A stretch of DNA of 22,743 bases. Source: Oscillospiraceae bacterium. Lineage in GTDB: Bacteria; Bacillota; Clostridia; Oscillospirales; Acutalibacteraceae. A program made the position numbers and the translations under genes. Below, piece after piece: positions 6,765 to 14,900 of the stretch. How positions within the stretch are numbered: the stretch's first letter is position 1; every line of letters begins with the position of its first letter. The stretch covers positions 1 through 22,743 of the forward strand of contig DXWE01000016.1 of the NCBI GenBank assembly GCA_019417045.1, read 5' to 3'. A model generated the notes under the pieces. It saw only the letters and a list, made by a program, of their open reading frames with translations, made no database searches and was not told the DNA's origin.

Positions 6765-8024
6765 TTGACAAACATGCACATGGACGTGTGGGGGGCGGCT
6801 CTGAACCTGCAGCTGTTTGCCACCCAGACCACTACGCTGAACGCCGAGGGCAACGATCTGTCCCCGGAGATGAAGACCTTTTACGAAAAACGGCTTCTGG
6901 ACAATGCAGAACCGAATCTTGTGCACGACCAGTTCGGCGACAAGTATCCGATCCCGGCTGGCGGCGGCAAAACCATCGAATTTCGGAAATATTCCCCGCT
7001 CGACAAGGCGACCACGCCCATTACCGAGGGTGTGACGCCGGACGGCAATAAGCTCAATGTGACAGCGTCCACGGCAACGATTGCCCAGTATGGGGACTGG
7101 ATCCAGCTGTCGGATCTGCTCGATCTTACTGCCATTGACAACAACGTGTTGCAGGCGACCAAGCTGCTTGGCGCCCAGAGCGGCCGGACGCTTGATACCG
7201 TGACTCGCGAGGCGCTGGCGGGCGGCACGAATGTGATCTATGCGCCCAAGGTGGGGGCGGACGGGACAAAGACGCCGGTTACCTCGCGATCTGCTCTCGA
7301 TGCTACCGCAAAGATCGACGTGGATCTGATCTTCCGGGCCGCGCGGGCGCTGAAGACCATGAATGCGGACAAGATTGATGACAGCTATGTAGCGATCGTA
7401 CACCCGGACGTCTCTTACGATCTTATGCGCAGCGAGGAGTGGATCGACGCGCACAAATACGCCACGCCCGACAATATCTATCAGGGGGAGATCGGCAAAC
7501 TCGGCGGCGTCCGATTTGTGGAGTCCACCGAGGCAAAAATCTGGTGTGGCGGCAATCTGGCCGGAAACAGCCGCACGCTGACCGTGAACAATGCCAGCGG
7601 CTATTCGGGCGCGACCAGCGTCGTGTTTGATGGTGGCACAGTCGCAGAGGACGCTCTCATCGGTCGCTATGTCATCATCAACGGTACACGGGCAAAGGTG
7701 ACGGATAACACGACCACCACCCTCACCCTTGACACGGCCGTGACCTGCGACGACAATGCCGTGATCTATCCCGGTGAGGGCGGCGCGGAAGGGCTGGCAG
7801 TATATGCGACTCTCGTACTCGGCGCGCATGCCTATGGATTGACTGAGGTGACCGGCGGCGGGCTGCAGCACATTGTCAAACAGCTCGGGTATGGCGACGA
7901 TCCGCTGAATCAGCGCAGCTCCTGCGGCTGGAAGGCAACAAAAGCTGTCAAGCGGCTGGTGGAGGAGTATATGGTGCGCATTGAGTCGTGCTCGACCTTC
8001 TCCGCCACCGCAGCCGCGAATTAA
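6765..8024 (+). CDS. Major capsid protein, N4-gp56 family
   Basis: 419 residues from TTG 6765, chosen because AAGGAAG at 6751-6757 is seven bases away; ATG 6774 and ATG 6780 are in-frame alternatives with poor spacing. This is the shell subunit. The region with FRKYSPLDKATTPITEGVTP, then YGDWIQLSDLLDLTAIDN and later AIVHPDVSYDLM is characteristic of the N4-gp56 capsid family, an HK97-fold group. Residues about 13-19 read LNLQLFA, the Prp cleavage motif, so the mature protein should begin near TQTTTLN. A Thr/Asn/Gly-rich stretch at about residues 264-340 looks like a beta-rich insertion. The real frame has no overlap with the scaffold; an upstream in-frame extension to 6636 lacks a ribosome-binding site. 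Confidence 0.93.
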   Translation: MTNMHMDVWGAALNLQLFATQTTTLNAEGNDLSPEMKTFYEKRLLDNAEPNLVHDQFGDKYPIPAGGGKTIEFRKYSPLDKATTPITEGVTPDGNKLNVTASTATIAQYGDWIQLSDLLDLTAIDNNVLQATKLLGAQSGRTLDTVTREALAGGTNVIYAPKVGADGTKTPVTSRSALDATAKIDVDLIFRAARALKTMNADKIDDSYVAIVHPDVSYDLMRSEEWIDAHKYATPDNIYQGEIGKLGGVRFVESTEAKIWCGGNLAGNSRTLTVNNASGYSGATSVVFDGGTVAEDALIGRYVIINGTRAKVTDNTTTTLTLDTAVTCDDNAVIYPGEGGAEGLAVYATLVLGAHAYGLTEVTGGGLQHIVKQLGYGDDPLNQRSSCGWKATKAVKRLVEEYMVRIESCSTFSATAAAN

Positions 8025-8036
8025 GGAGGGAGTACC

Positions 8037-8270
8037 TTGCGGAAAACCGAAAAAAAGTTGGTTAAAATCAAGCTGTTTAAAGACGATCGGGACTATAAGG
8101 ACGATGTGTTTGTGGCCGTGAACGGAGAGCGGTTCCTGATCCAGCGCGGAGTGGAAGTCGAGGTGCCGGACTATGTGGCCGAGGTGATTGATAATTCCGC
8201 CGCACAGGATCGGCGGGCGAGCGAATACGTGGCAAAAATCGAGTCTACTTACAGATCAAAGAGTAAATGA
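8037..8270 (+). CDS. Small head protein following the capsid gene
   Basis: 77 residues from TTG 8037, with AGGAGG at 8024-8029 just after the capsid stop. The start of the protein is basic (KKLVKIKLFKDDRDYKDD) and the middle reads VFVAVNGERFLIQRGVEVEV, then PDYVAEVIDNSAAQD. Short proteins of this kind regularly follow N4-gp56-type capsid genes in Clostridia phages and are taken to be virion or head-completion proteins. No enzymatic motif is present. Function beyond a structural role is unknown. Confidence 0.75.
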   Translation: MRKTEKKLVKIKLFKDDRDYKDDVFVAVNGERFLIQRGVEVEVPDYVAEVIDNSAAQDRRASEYVAKIESTYRSKSK

Positions 8271-8275
8271 CCCGT

Positions 8276-8313
8276 GCCGGGGAGCGGGCGAATGTGGAAT
8301 CCCGCTCCCCGGC
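8276..8313 (+). other. Perfect 13-bp GC-rich stem-loop between late genes
   Basis: GCCGGGGAGCGGG (8276-8288) is perfectly complementary to 8301-8313, with a 12-base loop (8289-8300). No T run follows (CACCCCTT). It fills the gap between the small head protein and the connector, just before the AGGAGG of the latter. An RNase-stop or mRNA-stability structure is more likely than a terminator. Confidence 0.6.
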
Positions 8314-8333
8314 CACCCCTTCAGGAGGCCGTT

Positions 8334-8705
8334 ATGACCATACAAGAAGTATTGCAGACCTGCGACAGGTTGAAGCCGAATGCCTATACCGAAGAGGATA
8401 AGATTCGCTGGCTGTCACAGCTGGACGGCATAATTAAGCAGGAGATTCTCGACGCCTTTTCCGAACAGGAAGGGGTGTCGTTTACAGGATATACCGTGGA
8501 TTCGGATCCGGAGACAGAATTGCTGGTACCGGCGCCCTATGACGAGGTATATCTCAAATATCTGTTTTCTCAGATCGATTTTCACAATGCGGAATATACC
8601 CGGTATAACAACAGCGCGTCGGCGTTCAACGCGGCGTATCTCCAGTTCGCCAACGCCTACAACCGGACACACACGCCAAAACTCAGCCATTTCCATCCTC
8701 TATAA
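8334..8705 (+). CDS. Head-tail connector/adaptor protein (putative)
   Basis: 123 residues from ATG 8334 with AGGAGG at 8323-8328; an upstream in-frame extension to 8274 runs through the hairpin and is not used. The protein starts with a helical region (MTIQEVLQTCDRLKPNAYTE), then a DGIIKQEILDAF helix, then LLVPAPYDEVYLKYLFSQID, and ends with a Tyr/Asn-rich stretch. This pattern is common to small proteins between capsid and tail genes of Clostridia phages and fits a portal-bound adaptor. Position between head and nozzle genes supports this. The precise family was not tested. Confidence 0.7.
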   Translation: MTIQEVLQTCDRLKPNAYTEEDKIRWLSQLDGIIKQEILDAFSEQEGVSFTGYTVDSDPETELLVPAPYDEVYLKYLFSQIDFHNAEYTRYNNSASAFNAAYLQFANAYNRTHTPKLSHFHPL

Positions 8706-8718
8706 GGAGCGTCGTCTT

Positions 8719-10449
8719 ATGTATTTGCCATCTTTGCAGACGTCGTCAGCCAGTCGAGAGATCCAGACTATATTCGCCGGTTATTCTCACACACTATCTC
8801 CCTCTGATAACCAGTTTTTTGAGATGAGCAATATGACAGGTGCGTTTTATCCGCTACTGTCTCCGCGCGCGCTGCGGTCTCGGTTTCATTCTCTGCAACA
8901 GCCGCATGGCATGCTTGCGCATGACTCCCTGTGCTGGGTGGATGGCACGTCCATGTATTATGATGGAGAGCTTGTTGGTTCCGTGTCGGACACCGACAAA
9001 CAACTGGTTATGATGGGGGCCTATATCCTGGTATGGCCGGACAAAAAGCTGTTCCACACCGAGACGAAGGAGTGGAAATCTCTGGATCTGCTGAGATCCG
9101 GCAATACCTTGAATCATTTGGAAAACCAGGAGTATATGTATGCGGAATTGGCGGGAGCCAGTGGACAGCAGGACACTGCCTTTGTACAGGGAGACGTAGT
9201 CGAGGTTTCCTATTACGCCTTTACAACGGATCTGGATTCCGCCAAAACGGCAGAGGACAGCTACGCAGAACGCAAGGTATTTGTGTCGGTGGTGGATTTT
9301 CATTCCAACACCACCTATATGGATGTGGCTGATTTGGCATATGACGACGTGGTGTATACCGAGTATACCGGATATATCAGCAACCGAACTGCTTTTGAGG
9401 AGAAGTTTCCCTCTTTTGAGTTTCCTGCTCAAAAGCTGGAACTGCATCGAAAAGTTCCGGATCTGGAATACATTGTGGAGTGGAACAACCGGATTTGGGG
9501 GTGCCTATCAGATTCCAACGAGCTGTTTGCGTCCAAGCTCGGAGATCCGAGTAACTGGTATTGTTATGAGGGAACTTCGCAGGATAGTTATTCCGTAAAT
9601 GTGGGAACTCCCGGTAATTTTACAGGAATTGCCGCTTACGGAGACAGTGTTCTATTTTTCAAGTCTGACAGCATTCACCGGGTGGTGGGATCCAGTCCAA
9701 GTAATTTTCAGACCTCCACGCTGTTTTGCAGCGGCGTGGAGCCGGGCGGTTTTCGCTCTGTCTGCCAGGCTGCCGGGAGACTTTACTATAAGGGCGTACA
9801 CGGCGTCTATTCTTTTACGGGTTCTATGCCCGTCTGTATTTCCGCGGATCTCGGTCAGGTGACATACACAGACGCAGCCGCCGGCGTACTCGGAGACAGG
9901 ATATATTTCAGCATGCGGGCGCTTCCCCACGGGTCGTTACCGTCCGAATGGGTACAAGAGCACTGGGAGCTGCTGGTTTATGACACTGCCCGGCAGTTCT
10001 GGCACAAAGAAGATCAAACCCAGGCTTCCTTCTTCGCTGCTTTTCGGGGAGACTTGTATTTTATTGACGAAGATACGAAAATGCTGGAATCGGTATCTGG
10101 AAGTACAAAACCGTTGTATACAGGAGGAGATCCGGGAAGGGTAGAGACCGGGGTCCCGTGGAGCGTGCAGACAGGTAGAATTTTGCTTTTTTTGCCAGAC
10201 CACAAATATATTACGCGTTTGCAGCTGTCTGCCACCATGCAGGCGGAATCCAACCTGAAAGTTGAAGTCCGCTATGACGATGACCGGGAATGGAAAATTG
10301 CCTTTTCCGGACTTACCCATCGACAGACACACTATGCGGTTCCATTGATACCGCATCGCTGCGGCTATATGGAGATCCGAATCTCCGGCGTGGGGGACGC
10401 AAAAATACACACAATTTCCCGATATGTGGAACAGGGGAGTGAGTTGTAA
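8719..10449 (+). CDS. Tail nozzle / packaged-DNA stabilisation protein (P22 gp10-like)
   Basis: 576 residues from ATG 8719 with AAGGAG upstream; earlier in-frame codons overlap the connector gene and are not used. The protein is rich in beta-strand pattern and aromatic residues and contains the typical nozzle segment VEWNNRIWGCLSDSNELF followed by GDPSNWY, GTPGNFTGIAAYGDSVLFF and IHRVVGSSPSNFQT. In short-tailed phages such proteins form a six-fold beta-propeller ring under the portal that plugs the DNA exit. No tail-tube or tape-measure gene is seen nearby, which supports a podovirus-like particle. Base composition is more AT-rich than in the terminase and portal genes. The gene ends in TAATG, overlapping the next start. 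Confidence 0.82.
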   Translation: MYLPSLQTSSASREIQTIFAGYSHTLSPSDNQFFEMSNMTGAFYPLLSPRALRSRFHSLQQPHGMLAHDSLCWVDGTSMYYDGELVGSVSDTDKQLVMMGAYILVWPDKKLFHTETKEWKSLDLLRSGNTLNHLENQEYMYAELAGASGQQDTAFVQGDVVEVSYYAFTTDLDSAKTAEDSYAERKVFVSVVDFHSNTTYMDVADLAYDDVVYTEYTGYISNRTAFEEKFPSFEFPAQKLELHRKVPDLEYIVEWNNRIWGCLSDSNELFASKLGDPSNWYCYEGTSQDSYSVNVGTPGNFTGIAAYGDSVLFFKSDSIHRVVGSSPSNFQTSTLFCSGVEPGGFRSVCQAAGRLYYKGVHGVYSFTGSMPVCISADLGQVTYTDAAAGVLGDRIYFSMRALPHGSLPSEWVQEHWELLVYDTARQFWHKEDQTQASFFAAFRGDLYFIDEDTKMLESVSGSTKPLYTGGDPGRVETGVPWSVQTGRILLFLPDHKYITRLQLSATMQAESNLKVEVRYDDDREWKIAFSGLTHRQTHYAVPLIPHRCGYMEIRISGVGDAKIHTISRYVEQGSEL

Positions 10450-10628
10450 TGGCATTTTTCTGGATGCCGCCATATACTTCGCAGGGGCAATCGACCAGAG
10501 ATCGTCTGGATTATTTGGAACGATACGTACAACAGATGGCGGAACAACTGTCGGTTGTGCTGACGGATATCGGCGAGGATAACCTCAGCAAAGAACTTCA
10601 GGAGCTGTTGCAGAAGAAGGAGGGATGA
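10449..10628 (+). CDS. 59-residue coiled-coil protein after the nozzle gene
   Basis: The ATG at 10449 overlaps the preceding TAA (TAATG), and TGA is at 10626-10628. The protein begins MAFFWMPPYTSQGQSTRDRL, an aromatic/proline-rich start, and continues with a helix DYLERYVQQMAEQLSVVLTD that shows heptad spacing. Tight overlap with the nozzle gene and a five-base gap to the next gene mark it as part of the operon. A short helical virion or tail accessory protein is likely; no family is recognised with certainty. Confidence 0.8.
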   Translation: MAFFWMPPYTSQGQSTRDRLDYLERYVQQMAEQLSVVLTDIGEDNLSKELQELLQKKEG

Positions 10629-10632
10629 GATC

Positions 10633-11916
10633 TTGGAGCTTGGGAGCACACGGAAAAAGAAGAAAACACAGGAAAACGAACAGAGCGGACAGGTCCGATC
10701 TGTATCGACACAGCCGCAGAGCACCGCCGATCGTCTGACGCAATCGGAGACAACACGGCCGGTGTATAATCCGTCTGATTCACTGCAGCAAGCAGCAGAC
10801 CAGTTACAGCAGCAGGAAAACAAGAAACCGGGCGCCTATCAGGGAAGTTACACCCAGCAGATTGAACAGTTGCTGGACAAGGTGATGAACCGGGAACCCT
10901 TTGACTACGACATGAACGCGGATCCTCTGTATCAGCAGTACAAGGATCAATACACAGCACTGGGCCGGCAGGCTATGCTGGACACGATCGGAAACGGCGC
11001 AGCGCTGACGGGCGGGTACGCATCCTCCGCAGCAAACACGGCCGGAAATCAGGCATATCAAGCATATCTGTCCCGCTTGAACGATGTGATTCCCGAGCTG
11101 TATCAGGCGGCATATGACCGATACCGCACGGAGGGGGACGACATCTATACGCAACTGAGTCTATTACAGGGGTTGGACGAATCTGATTACGGGCGATACC
11201 GTGACCAGATCGAGGATTTTTACAATGAGCTTTCCTACTACTACGGCAAATATCACGATATGTCAGACGACGAGTATAACCGGTATCTGAACGATCTGAG
11301 TGCATGGCAGGCAGATCGGAATTACTGGTACGGGAAGCATCGTGACGAAGTCGCCGATTCTCAGTGGGAGCAGTCCTTCGAATATCAACAGGGGCGCGAT
11401 GAGGTGGCAGACTCCCAATGGCAACAGTCCTTTGAATATCAGCAGAACCGGGACCAGGTGAGTGACAGCCAGTGGGAGAAGAATTATGCACTGCAGCAGG
11501 CCGCACAGGAGGCTGCGCAGTCGTCCGGCAGTGGATCGTCTTCCACCAAGCGCAGCGCTTCATATACGACAGTGTACAATGCCGCGCGCGACCTGTACGA
11601 GAAAGAGGGAGAAGAGCGGATGGGCGCATACCTTGACAGGCAGATTGCAGCGGGCACCATCACGGAACAGGAAGCGCTGGATATGCTTGCCCTTTTGGAT
11701 GTTCCGAAGCAGTCGCCGATTTTTACGGGCCAGTCGTACTATGACGCGATCAATTATGCCAATCAATATGGTGTCAATCTGGCAAAAATCCTCTTGACGG
11801 AGGACGAGTTCCGCAAGCAGTCGAACACCCCCGAGTATTCCCGGTATCGCAGCTACCAGGACTACCTGAATGCGCTGATGAACAAATACGTCTATCCGAA
11901 ATTGAGGGAATCGTAA
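10633..11916 (+). CDS. Putative internal virion (ejection) protein with 18-residue repeats
   Basis: 427 residues from TTG 10633, with AGGAGGG at 10618-10624. The first 70 residues are charged and Gln-rich. Next come FDYDMNADPLYQQYKDQYTA and the Gly/Ala-rich GNGAALTGGYASSAANTAGN, a segment shared by large virion proteins of gut Firmicutes phages. The middle holds three tandem 18-residue repeats (RDEVADSQW...). The C-terminus is helical. No signal peptide or enzyme motif is seen. The gene sits between the nozzle gene and the giant gene, where P22- and T7-like phages encode proteins injected with DNA, so a role in the ejection machine is inferred. It ends exactly one base before the giant gene starts. 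Confidence 0.65.
   Translation: MELGSTRKKKKTQENEQSGQVRSVSTQPQSTADRLTQSETTRPVYNPSDSLQQAADQLQQQENKKPGAYQGSYTQQIEQLLDKVMNREPFDYDMNADPLYQQYKDQYTALGRQAMLDTIGNGAALTGGYASSAANTAGNQAYQAYLSRLNDVIPELYQAAYDRYRTEGDDIYTQLSLLQGLDESDYGRYRDQIEDFYNELSYYYGKYHDMSDDEYNRYLNDLSAWQADRNYWYGKHRDEVADSQWEQSFEYQQGRDEVADSQWQQSFEYQQNRDQVSDSQWEKNYALQQAAQEAAQSSGSGSSSTKRSASYTTVYNAARDLYEKEGEERMGAYLDRQIAAGTITEQEALDMLALLDVPKQSPIFTGQSYYDAINYANQYGVNLAKILLTEDEFRKQSNTPEYSRYRSYQDYLNALMNKYVYPKLRES
11341..11502 (+). repeat. Three tandem 54-base repeats (18 residues each)
   Basis: Repeats at 11341-11394, 11395-11448 and 11449-11502 encode RDEVADSQWEQSFEYQQ, RDEVADSQWQQSFEYQQ and a diverged RDQVSDSQW copy. The third copy has drifted most. 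Eighteen residues correspond to five turns of alpha helix, so the repeats may build a straight helical rod. Confidence 0.9.
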
Positions 11917-14900
11917 ATGGGAATTTTAAGCGTATACAAGACCGAAAAGCAGGAAAACCGCAAACAAAACACCGCCTCCAGTTCCTCGATCCTGGACGTG
12001 TATCACGCACGGGAAAAGGATCTTCCGGATACGACTGCTGCCTTTGCACAGGCGTGGCAGAACCAGTCTAAAAAACTGCTCGAGGATCTCAACCATTATG
12101 TGGAAGCGGGAAAAGAACTCGGGGATACCTGGAGGGGAACGTCGGAGGCATCGTCGTTCCAGCAGCGGATTAAGAGACAGAGAGAGGCTGTAAACCAGCT
12201 GCAGGAACAGGTTGATAGACTTCCACAGAAAGATTCCGCGGAACAGATCCGAAACATGCTGGCGGAATACGACGAGGTGTTCGGACAGGCGGAAAAATAC
12301 CTGTCAGAGGAACGGAATTACTGGTCGCAGTGGAACTCTCAGGCGGAATACGAGGGGTATAAAGAATTTACACATGTAGTGGACGGCCTCTCCTCTGGCC
12401 AACCTTCAAGTCCGATCGATGCTTCATATTCTCGTGATGCACTGGACACGGCCCGGAGGGAGAGCTATCGACAGCGGCAGGAAGATCCGGCCGAGCAGCT
12501 GCACATACTGGAGAACACGCTGGCTGTGCGTCAGAAACAGGTGGAGGACCTGAACAGGCAGTTGCAGGAGACGCCGGTGGATCGATATCAGGGGTGGTGG
12601 GTTGAGACAAAGACGCCCCGTCAAAAGCTGGTGGAGGAGCGGGATGCGGCGCAGCAGGACCGCTTTGCGCTGGAAGAACAGATCCGGGAGAAAAAGAAAG
12701 AGTTGTATGTGATTCCCGGAGCACCGGAGGCGCGGACGGGGGAATATGACTCCGTCAGGGGGCAGGCGCGGTCTTTGACGGATTCCGCTTCTTTGCTGCA
12801 GCAGATCTATACCTCCGTCAACGGCGTTTTACAGATGGAGCAGCAGGAGGATATAGACACGCAGGAGGCGTCTGTCCGTGTCAAACAGGCACAGAACACC
12901 CTGCGGCAGATCCGGTCCAACGTGGAATATGCCCAGCGGTATTTCCAAAAGCAGGGCGATGCCGTCAGCCAAACGGGCGCGAATGAAATGACGACGCAGC
13001 TGTTGTCGGTTGTGGATGAATTGCAGACCGCTCTCGAGGAAGCGGACGGATGGCTGGCGGGGAAACTGGACAACAAGGCCAAAGAGGATTCCAACTGGCT
13101 ATGGTATCATCTCAGCACTCTGCTCGACAAGACGGCGCTCGGCATATTCCAGTTTGGTGACAATCTGCTGCAGTTTGGGGATATGATCGCCTCCCCCTTT
13201 ACGGAGGAGCCTCTGTTCCAGGACGTTCATGAATCGGTGAATCAGGAGCGAGAGCGGCTGGAGAACATCCTGCAGTATGCCGGAGGCCTGGAGCAGGGGC
13301 TGAATACGCTGGCCGAAGTGACGGGCGGAGCTCTGCCCGCGGCGGCGGCCGCTGTTATGACAGGCGGGACTTCGATGGCAGGGACTTCGGCAAATGCCAT
13401 TGGGGGGACATCTGCGGCGCTGTACGGCACCGCCGCCACGGGGAGCCTTGGACAGGCAATCGGCACTTCCGCTTCGTCGCTTGCCTCTAACCCGAACTTC
13501 TGGCTTAGTGTGCTGCCGGTGACAGGTAGTACATACGCGCAGGCCAAAGAGGAGGGGGCTTCCGACTGGGAGGCAGCTGCAACTGCCGTTTTAAACGGTA
13601 TTCTCTCCGGCGCTATCGAGGTCGGTGAGATGAACGTTCTGCCGGACAGTGTGTCCCGCTGGCTTTCCGGCGGCATACAATCCCTGCCGAACAGCACGCG
13701 GGGGCTGCTGGACTGGGTTCGCAGCTCTGTTGCAGAAGGCAACGAAGAGGTATTGCAGAGCATGGTACAAAACGCTCTGTCAAAATTTGTTTACGACCGC
13801 GACCGGCCGGTCTTTTCCACAACGGATGAGACGGCGATCGTCAACCCTGTCCGGGCGGGAGAAGAACTGGCGATCGGCGCGGCGGTCGGCGGGTTGCTCG
13901 GCCTGCCGCAGCTGAACCCGGCAAGTGTCGTCCGGGAGATCCAGACCATGTCTGAGGTATCCCGGCTCGGCGCACAGGTGCGGCAGCTCGGGACGCTGGA
14001 TTCCCTGCTTGAGATCGCGAACGCAGAAATAGCCTCCTCTCGTTCGCGACTTCTGGCGGACGAGATCCAGGCACAGCAGGAACGGGGCGTACAGCCGACG
14101 GATGGGCAGATCGGGACACTTGGCCTCAGCCTGCTTTCGGACGCAGAGGAAGCGGATAGAGTTGCGCAGGAAATGACACGGACGCTCGAATTCGAAGCGG
14201 CGGACAACCAGTTGACGGAATCGACCAACGCAGAGAACGAAATACCGGCTCTGCGGCAGGCAGCAGAGGAATCGGCAAGCCTGGGCTCGTCGGATCTGTC
14301 ATCTCCGAATCTGTCTGAGAGAAATGATTCCACCCAGTGGACGTATGACATGAACCGTATGCAACGGGCAGCTTCCACCCTGGGAGAAAATGGCAGAAGA
14401 GCTCTCGCCAGCTCCTATGACGGCAGTGTGGACGCCTATAGTTTCTATTCAGGGTTTGCTCCCTACTATGAAGCAGGGGTATCCGGCAGGGACATGGCGG
14501 ATGTCAGAAGCGAATATGCCGATTCTCTTACCCAGGAACAGAGGGCCAACGCATACTATGCCGGTCAGAACGACGCGGCGGCCAGCCTGGAAAGGGAAAA
14601 ACGGGCGGCTGGATTTGCAAAAACGGCCGGCACGGACAGCGGGCTGGTGCTGGATGAGTATGTGGAACAGACTTTGGATCCTGAGACGGCCGACAAGATC
14701 AATGCCGTATCCAAATTGTTGGGCGTGCGGGTTCGTTTTGTGGACAGTGTACGGGATGGGACGGCCAATGCGCAAACCAGCGGCAGTGATATACTGGTAG
14801 AGAAAGACAACCCCAACCCGGTGATGTTCCTGCTGGGACATGAATGGACGCACCGGATCCAAGAAACCGCCCCTGCAGAGTATCGTAAATTCCGGGATTT

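Noticed and set aside
6765..6770. TTGACA as a -35 box for a capsid promoter
   Set aside because: No -10-like hexamer occurs 16-18 bases downstream; the match coincides with the TTG start region.
8539..8718. N-terminal extension of the nozzle gene
   Set aside because: It overlaps the connector gene out of frame; ATG 8719 has a clear AAGGAG.
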